Shown one piece after another: positions 59,640-64,000 of a DNA stretch of 64,000 nt. The notes beneath the pieces were generated by a model. The model was not told the origin of the DNA, searched no databases, and worked only from the letters and a program-made list of their open reading frames with translations. Positions within the stretch are counted from its first letter, which is position 1, and every line of letters starts with the position of its first letter. The translations under genes and the position numbers were made by a program. Source of the stretch: Xylogone sp. PMI_703 (taxonomy: Eukaryota > Ascomycota > Leotiomycetes); assembly GCA_021399445.1 (NCBI GenBank), contig JAJTUQ010000003.1:4340001-4404000 (forward strand), given 5' to 3'.

Positions 59640-60439
59640 CTTAGTATACCAAGTAGCGAATTAGCAGCGAGCATCGAAAACTGTGATGTAGTATCTAACC
59701 ACGGACTTCTATCAAGAAACAGTTTATTTGCCTCTGATTGGATGCGAAGTGCCCTACCACCTCGAAAAATTAAATAGGGTAACCAAAATTATTCTTAGAG
59801 GTGATTCTACATCTTTACGAACGTACTGGAGGTAGATGTACTGAAGGGGCCTTATATAACAAGAGTGATAATTTGAAGTTGAGTTCATTAGAGAACGAAT
59901 TATTCAAATATTACTATTATGGATAAGAAGTATCTAAGGTGTTTAGCTTACAGATATTACAATGTTGATTATAATTTATATATGCCATATTTGTATCAGA
60001 CAGTTCTTAATTACTCAAATATCAGTATAGTTATATTGAAACTTAGCCAGCATGTCAACCTCACTGGCTCAGTACATTATGCACTATCACGAGCGTAACA
60101 TACCCTATTCATTCACATATTAACTATATCAGCAATCAAAGCGATTCCGTTGAATCAGGTGATCAGATTATATCGCACATATGAGATTTGCTAAATATTG
60201 GCAGGAATACCATACCATATCATATCACAGAATGACAAACCGGGGTGATAACTAGTCCAAATATTGATTACTTGTAGAAGCTAGTTGACCTAGCTTGGGA
60301 AAATGTATTTGTAAGCATGCGGTATTATCTAAGCACATATACGTGGCTAACGTTAACGAAATCGTATTGTCTAAAAATTCGTTTCAGCGTTTTAACCTTC
60401 ACACAGTGAAAACTCCAAGTTGATTGGAAGATAACGCTC
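59640..60439. other. AT-rich gene-poor region
   Basis: No feature recognised. Confidence 0.35.
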
Positions 60440-61962
60440 ATGAGCTTCAAATTTACATTCATTTCCACAACAGGATCCGGTTTGGACGCCAAAGATGCTA
60501 GGTCGATACGAGCCCACGTAAATAAACGTAACTTTGCCAATAAACGACTACAGAGGGCTCAACTCCATTCTTCACGGCATCTACAACCTCATAAACGATC
60601 GGATTCGGAGCCCCTCAACATTCCTTCGTCTCTATTGGTTTATAAAGCACATCCGTTAACTTCATCGCTTTCGAAAGATAGCATAATCTTGGTGGAATAC
60701 AGTGCGTGATATCTATCCCTGCTTAGAGATTTCTTACGTTTCTTATTCGCCTCTGTCATAGTTATATCTACTTTCCGGTCAATCACATTTCGTCCACACG
60801 TTGAACCTGGGTCTACCGTGTCTGATGCAAAGTCTAAAAGTATTGAAAATGAGCCTGGTCTCCTTGATGTTTTATTTTCAGACACTGCGATGATGGAGGC
60901 TACTATCTACCTTGCAGCCCAGACTTGTTATAACAAAACAAAGAGTGGGGCTAGTCTCCTGCTTGGTTATCATCATAAATCTAAAGCTATTCGAATAATC
61001 AGTGAGTGTTTAAGTGACGTGTCAATAGTGCCAAGCGATGGTATCTTGACCGCTGTATTTTCTCTTGCGCATAGTAGTGTTCGTCATACCTTCTTCCAGT
61101 TATCTTTACATAGAACAGCAGATTTTCTAACGCCGTCGTAGGATATAGATGGTGATTTTCAGACATGGGAAGTCCATATGTCTGGCCTTGCACGGATGTT
61201 GAGTGTCAGACTAACCAAATCGCAACATCCACCTCCTTTTTGGTTTCTGAGCCTTTTATCTAGGTATGAAGGACATGCACCAGGCATGAAGTGTCTGATA
61301 TTAACACACGAGGATTTACTAGTGCAATTACAAGATATATCGTTCTCTCAGCTAAACGGATTCATATCTATGAAGAGCTTTCTTCCTCAGATCCTACGTC
61401 TAATTTAATATTCTTAACTTTGGACAAAAATACCGCTGAGTTGCTATTCACAATAGCACGGGATATATACCTCATGCAAGATTTAGATAATTATACTCTT
61501 ATACAGCACTTCAAAATAATTGATATTCTGGAGAATATCGAGAATTTACTAACATCACCAATCGAAGATTCCGTTGTTCATAAACAGATATCCACAAAGG
61601 CTCTAAGTATTGCAATGAAGATTTTTCTTCAGTTTCTACTGCAACGCAGTTCAGACACGGATAAGCGTCTCAATATCTATGCTACTGAGCTTCGGACTGT
61701 TCTACAAGGACCTCACATTCGATTATGTCCATCTATTGATTTAGTGTTTTGGGAGCTAATGATGGGATGGATTGCTACTACTGATTCCCTATCCAAAGAC
61801 TGGTTTTTATCTATGCTTGAGAAGACATCGCGCGCTCTTCAAGTCAATTCTTGGGATCAAGCGCTGTTGTTTTTGTCCAAATTTTTCTGGATTGAATCCG
61901 TATTCCAGAATCCTTGTCGGTCTGCTTGGATAGAAGTTGAATCGCGGCTATCAACCAGGTAA
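60440..61962 (+). CDS. Fungal transcription-factor-like protein, possibly decayed
   Basis: The model is supported as far as about 61202: exon 60440-60701, intron 60702-60761, exon 60762-61078, intron 61079-61141 (TTCTAAC branch site), exon from 61142. It begins MSFKFTFISTTGSGLDAKDA followed by RAHVNKRNFANKRLQR, the short basic N-terminal motif of a common fungal family that carries a Fungal_trans-type region without a Zn2Cys6 cluster. Then LDVLFSDTAMMEATIYLAAQ, ISECLSDVSIVPSDGILTAV and WEVHMSGLARML follow, all typical of it. Between 61205 and 61290 the frame must change to reach the last part (NTRGFTSAITRYIVLSAKRI to about 61962). The possible splice pairs are poor, so a frameshifted or otherwise damaged gene is likely. 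Confidence 0.6.
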
Positions 61963-62417
61963 TGTGGAATTTTGTAGATTATCTAGAATATGGTAAGTAA
62001 TTCTTAACCATTGGGCTGTTCATTGTAGAATCACAAAGATTTCTATATTCAAGATGTGTATAAACCAGCAGTCTAAGTTGTTGAGACTTATAACAGTAGT
62101 GAACAAGTCTAGGGTATATCCATGGCAGCTAGTTCTTGTGGAGTAAATAAATACCTGTTGGTTTATCCCATCACGTGAATATCACATGTACGCTAGACCT
62201 AATTGGGCGGGAGCTATAGCTAAGCCGTAGGCTTTACTATATCTCCTACCTCTGTACGGAGAGAGAGAGAGAATTAACTTCCATATAACGCAATTAGCAT
62301 ACCCGTAACTAAAGGTTTACGATCGTGCTACGCGCTATCGGAGCATACTGACAATACCATTAAAATTGAATAAGAGGGTTTATACTCCAACAATAGACGG
62401 GAACTTGGTATCGCCTT
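61963..62417. other. Intergenic region
   Basis: Between convergent genes; a (GA)n tract lies at about 62260-62274. No gene seen. Confidence 0.35.
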
Positions 62418-63754
62418 TCATAGCTCAATAACAACTTTTCCGAACACGCTTCCGCTTACTAAATACTTGAAAGCCTCTTCAGAGTCTTCAAACTTGAAGA
62501 GACGATCAATAACAGGCGTTAGCGGTAATTGACTTATTCGAAGAAAATCCATGAGCTCCTCTAAATCTCTCTTCGTTCCCACTTGGATCCCACTGGAAAA
62601 CTGTTAATATAATTTGTGCGACTCTCCAGGGAGTTCGTAACTCACACTATCCTAAGTTCTTTCATGATTAACAACTGAACGAGTGTGGTAAAATCTCCTT
62701 TGCTCTCTGTAGTAAGTAGTCCAACCTGAGAAAGGCGTCCTCCTCTTCTAATAGTCTTGACACTCTGCATGAATGTTGACGCCCCTCCCTGCTCGACCAC
62801 AAGATCAACACCAACACCGTCTGTGAGAGCTAGGACATCTTTCTCCCACTCTGGATTGGATTTGTAGTTGATCGTGTGGGTTGCTCCCAAAGCTTTCACC
62901 CGCTGCAACTTGTCATCAGAAGAAGAGGTAACAATCGTTTTAGCACCAAGTTTGACAGCAAAGAACAAAGCTACAAGACTGACACCGCCAGTACCTATGA
63001 CAGAATCAGTAAGGTGCTTAGCGGGCGATTGAGATTGATAATTAACCTTCAATAAGTATTGTTTTCCCGGCAATTCTGGAGACCATATCTAACGCAGACC
63101 AAGCTGTCAGACCGGCGCATGGAAGTATAGTAGCCTAATACAACGATGCATAGTCAGCTCAACGGCGATATTGTGACCGATTCACAGAGGATCATTTACC
63201 TCGACCCATGACAGATAGTCTGGGAATTTGACCAATTCTAATTCAGCAAATATTAGATGACTAGCCAGTGTTCCCTCGACTTGTTGGCCAAGTCCTGCAT
63301 TAATGTCAATATAATATTGGTCAACTACCCAAAAGCAAGAAGAAAAGTCTAACCTCTCGCTATCGTCTCTCTCCCGGTTATATTTTCAAGATCATGCAGG
63401 GCTACAACTCGATCTCCTTTCTAGAAAAAATTAATAGAAAAATTTTTCGGTCCCGAACTTTTATGTACTTACCTTGAGCCGTGTCACCTTCTCGCCTACA
63501 CTCACTACCTCGCCAGAAGCATCAGCACATGGGATTCCATTCTCCACAACGCGCCATGGGTATTTTGCATATAGAATTGCCGCATCCTTCCAGTTCAGTG
63601 ATACAGCATGCACTTTTATAAGCACATCAGATGTGCCAAGTGTGGGAATAGGCTCCTCAGACAACCGAAGGTTATTGCCGACTCTTCGGTAGACTTTTCT
63701 GACAGATTGAGAGTTTTCCATGACGTCAACTACAGGTGGTTTGGCAATATCCAT
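62418..63754 (-). CDS. Zinc-type medium-chain alcohol dehydrogenase/reductase family protein (351 aa, 6 exons)
   Basis: Exons on the minus strand: 63473-63754, 63354-63420, 63200-63294, 63047-63134, 62646-62994 and 62418-62592; all five joins keep frame. It starts MDIAKPPVVDVMENSQS (a second Met at 63721 is possible). GroES-like part: DVLIKVHAVSLNWKDAAILY, IPCADASGEVVSVGEKVTRL, KGDRVVAL. The Rossmann part is IAGKTILIEGTGGVSLVALF then TIVTSSSDDKLQRVKALGAT and HTINYKSNPEW. The end is VSGSVFGKVVIEL. The usual structural-zinc Cys cluster and catalytic Cys/His are not evident, as in the NAD(P)H-dependent quinone-oxidoreductase-like subgroup often found in fungal accessory metabolism. Substrate unknown. 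Confidence 0.92.
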
Positions 63755-64000
63755 ATAATTGCTCCAGTTTATTGATATATTCTGAAGGCATACCGCATCA
63801 CAGGGAATTCTCACTATTAATACTTATCTCCTTGAACAAGAAAAGTGCACACCATGAAGCTTGCTTTGAAATCACCAACGTCACATTAATAGAGAATCTT
63901 CACTAAACACCTAACCCCGTCTCCTCAAAATGAGATCTAGTCCCTGGCTCAGATGCAGTTGTTAGGTTCCACTTACAAATCAGCGACGATGCGTACCCTC

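Overview
The window is nuclear DNA from a filamentous ascomycete (Pezizomycotina). A leotiomycete or close relative is a reasonable guess, but the sequence alone does not prove it. The evidence is short GT-AG introns (mostly 45-65 bp) with CTAAC/CTGAC-like branch sites, and typical fungal families: a Zn2Cys6 regulator, a NACHT/ankyrin STAND protein, a DUF8035-like protein, GAD, GH27 and an EF-hand MscS channel. Gene-bearing tracts alternate with AT-rich, gene-poor stretches that hold repeats and broken genes. Exon joins given here are my own splice models, checked for reading frame by hand but not against transcripts.

Layout. 1-8.7 kb: the 3' end of a Utp8-like gene, a DUF8035-like protein, a long NACHT/ankyrin STAND gene with one apparent frameshift, and a small P-loop protein on the minus strand. 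8.7-13 kb: gene-poor, then the upstream region of a bHLH regulator (12971-13909) whose basic region carries the SREBP-class Tyr. 14.9 kb: intron-containing tRNA-Phe(GAA). 15.8-20.2 kb: a YggS/PROSC-type PLP-homeostasis protein and, on the minus strand, a PLP-dependent glutamate decarboxylase. 20-29 kb: mostly gene-poor, with a basic low-complexity protein and a two-repeat protein of unknown function. 29.4-32.1 kb: EF-hand MscS-like channel. 32.8-36.4 kb: a mobile-DNA nest. A piggyBac-type element with intact 24-bp terminal inverted repeats and TTAA duplications is interrupted by a 607-bp solo LTR with a 5-bp target duplication. The whole sits inside arrays of an approximately 80-bp repeat whose core is AGACATGCAACAAAACTTTT. 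37.1-38.9 kb: a secreted/single-pass Cys-rich membrane protein. 38.9-43.2 kb: gene-poor, with another copy of the same repeat family. 43.3-47 kb: a Zn2Cys6 regulator convergent with a secreted GH27 alpha-galactosidase. 47.6-48.7 kb: a non-autonomous element with 49-bp terminal inverted repeats. 49.8-52.0 kb: a fusion of an isochorismatase-type (biuret-hydrolase-like) hydrolase with an allophanate-hydrolase-like amidase. 53-55 kb: decayed fragments. 55.5-57.6 kb: a one-polypeptide LeuC+LeuD-type aconitase-family dehydratase. 58-62 kb: a broken gene and a doubtful Fungal_trans-like gene. 62.4-63.8 kb: a medium-chain zinc-type dehydrogenase/reductase.

The genes do not form one evident pathway cluster. 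The best functional story inside a single gene is the hydrolase-amidase fusion, which would put two consecutive steps of biuret (or a related ureide) nitrogen release on one chain. The best structural story is the layered repeat/transposon locus at 32.8-36.4 kb and its relatives at 24.7-25.1 and 40.6-40.8 kb.
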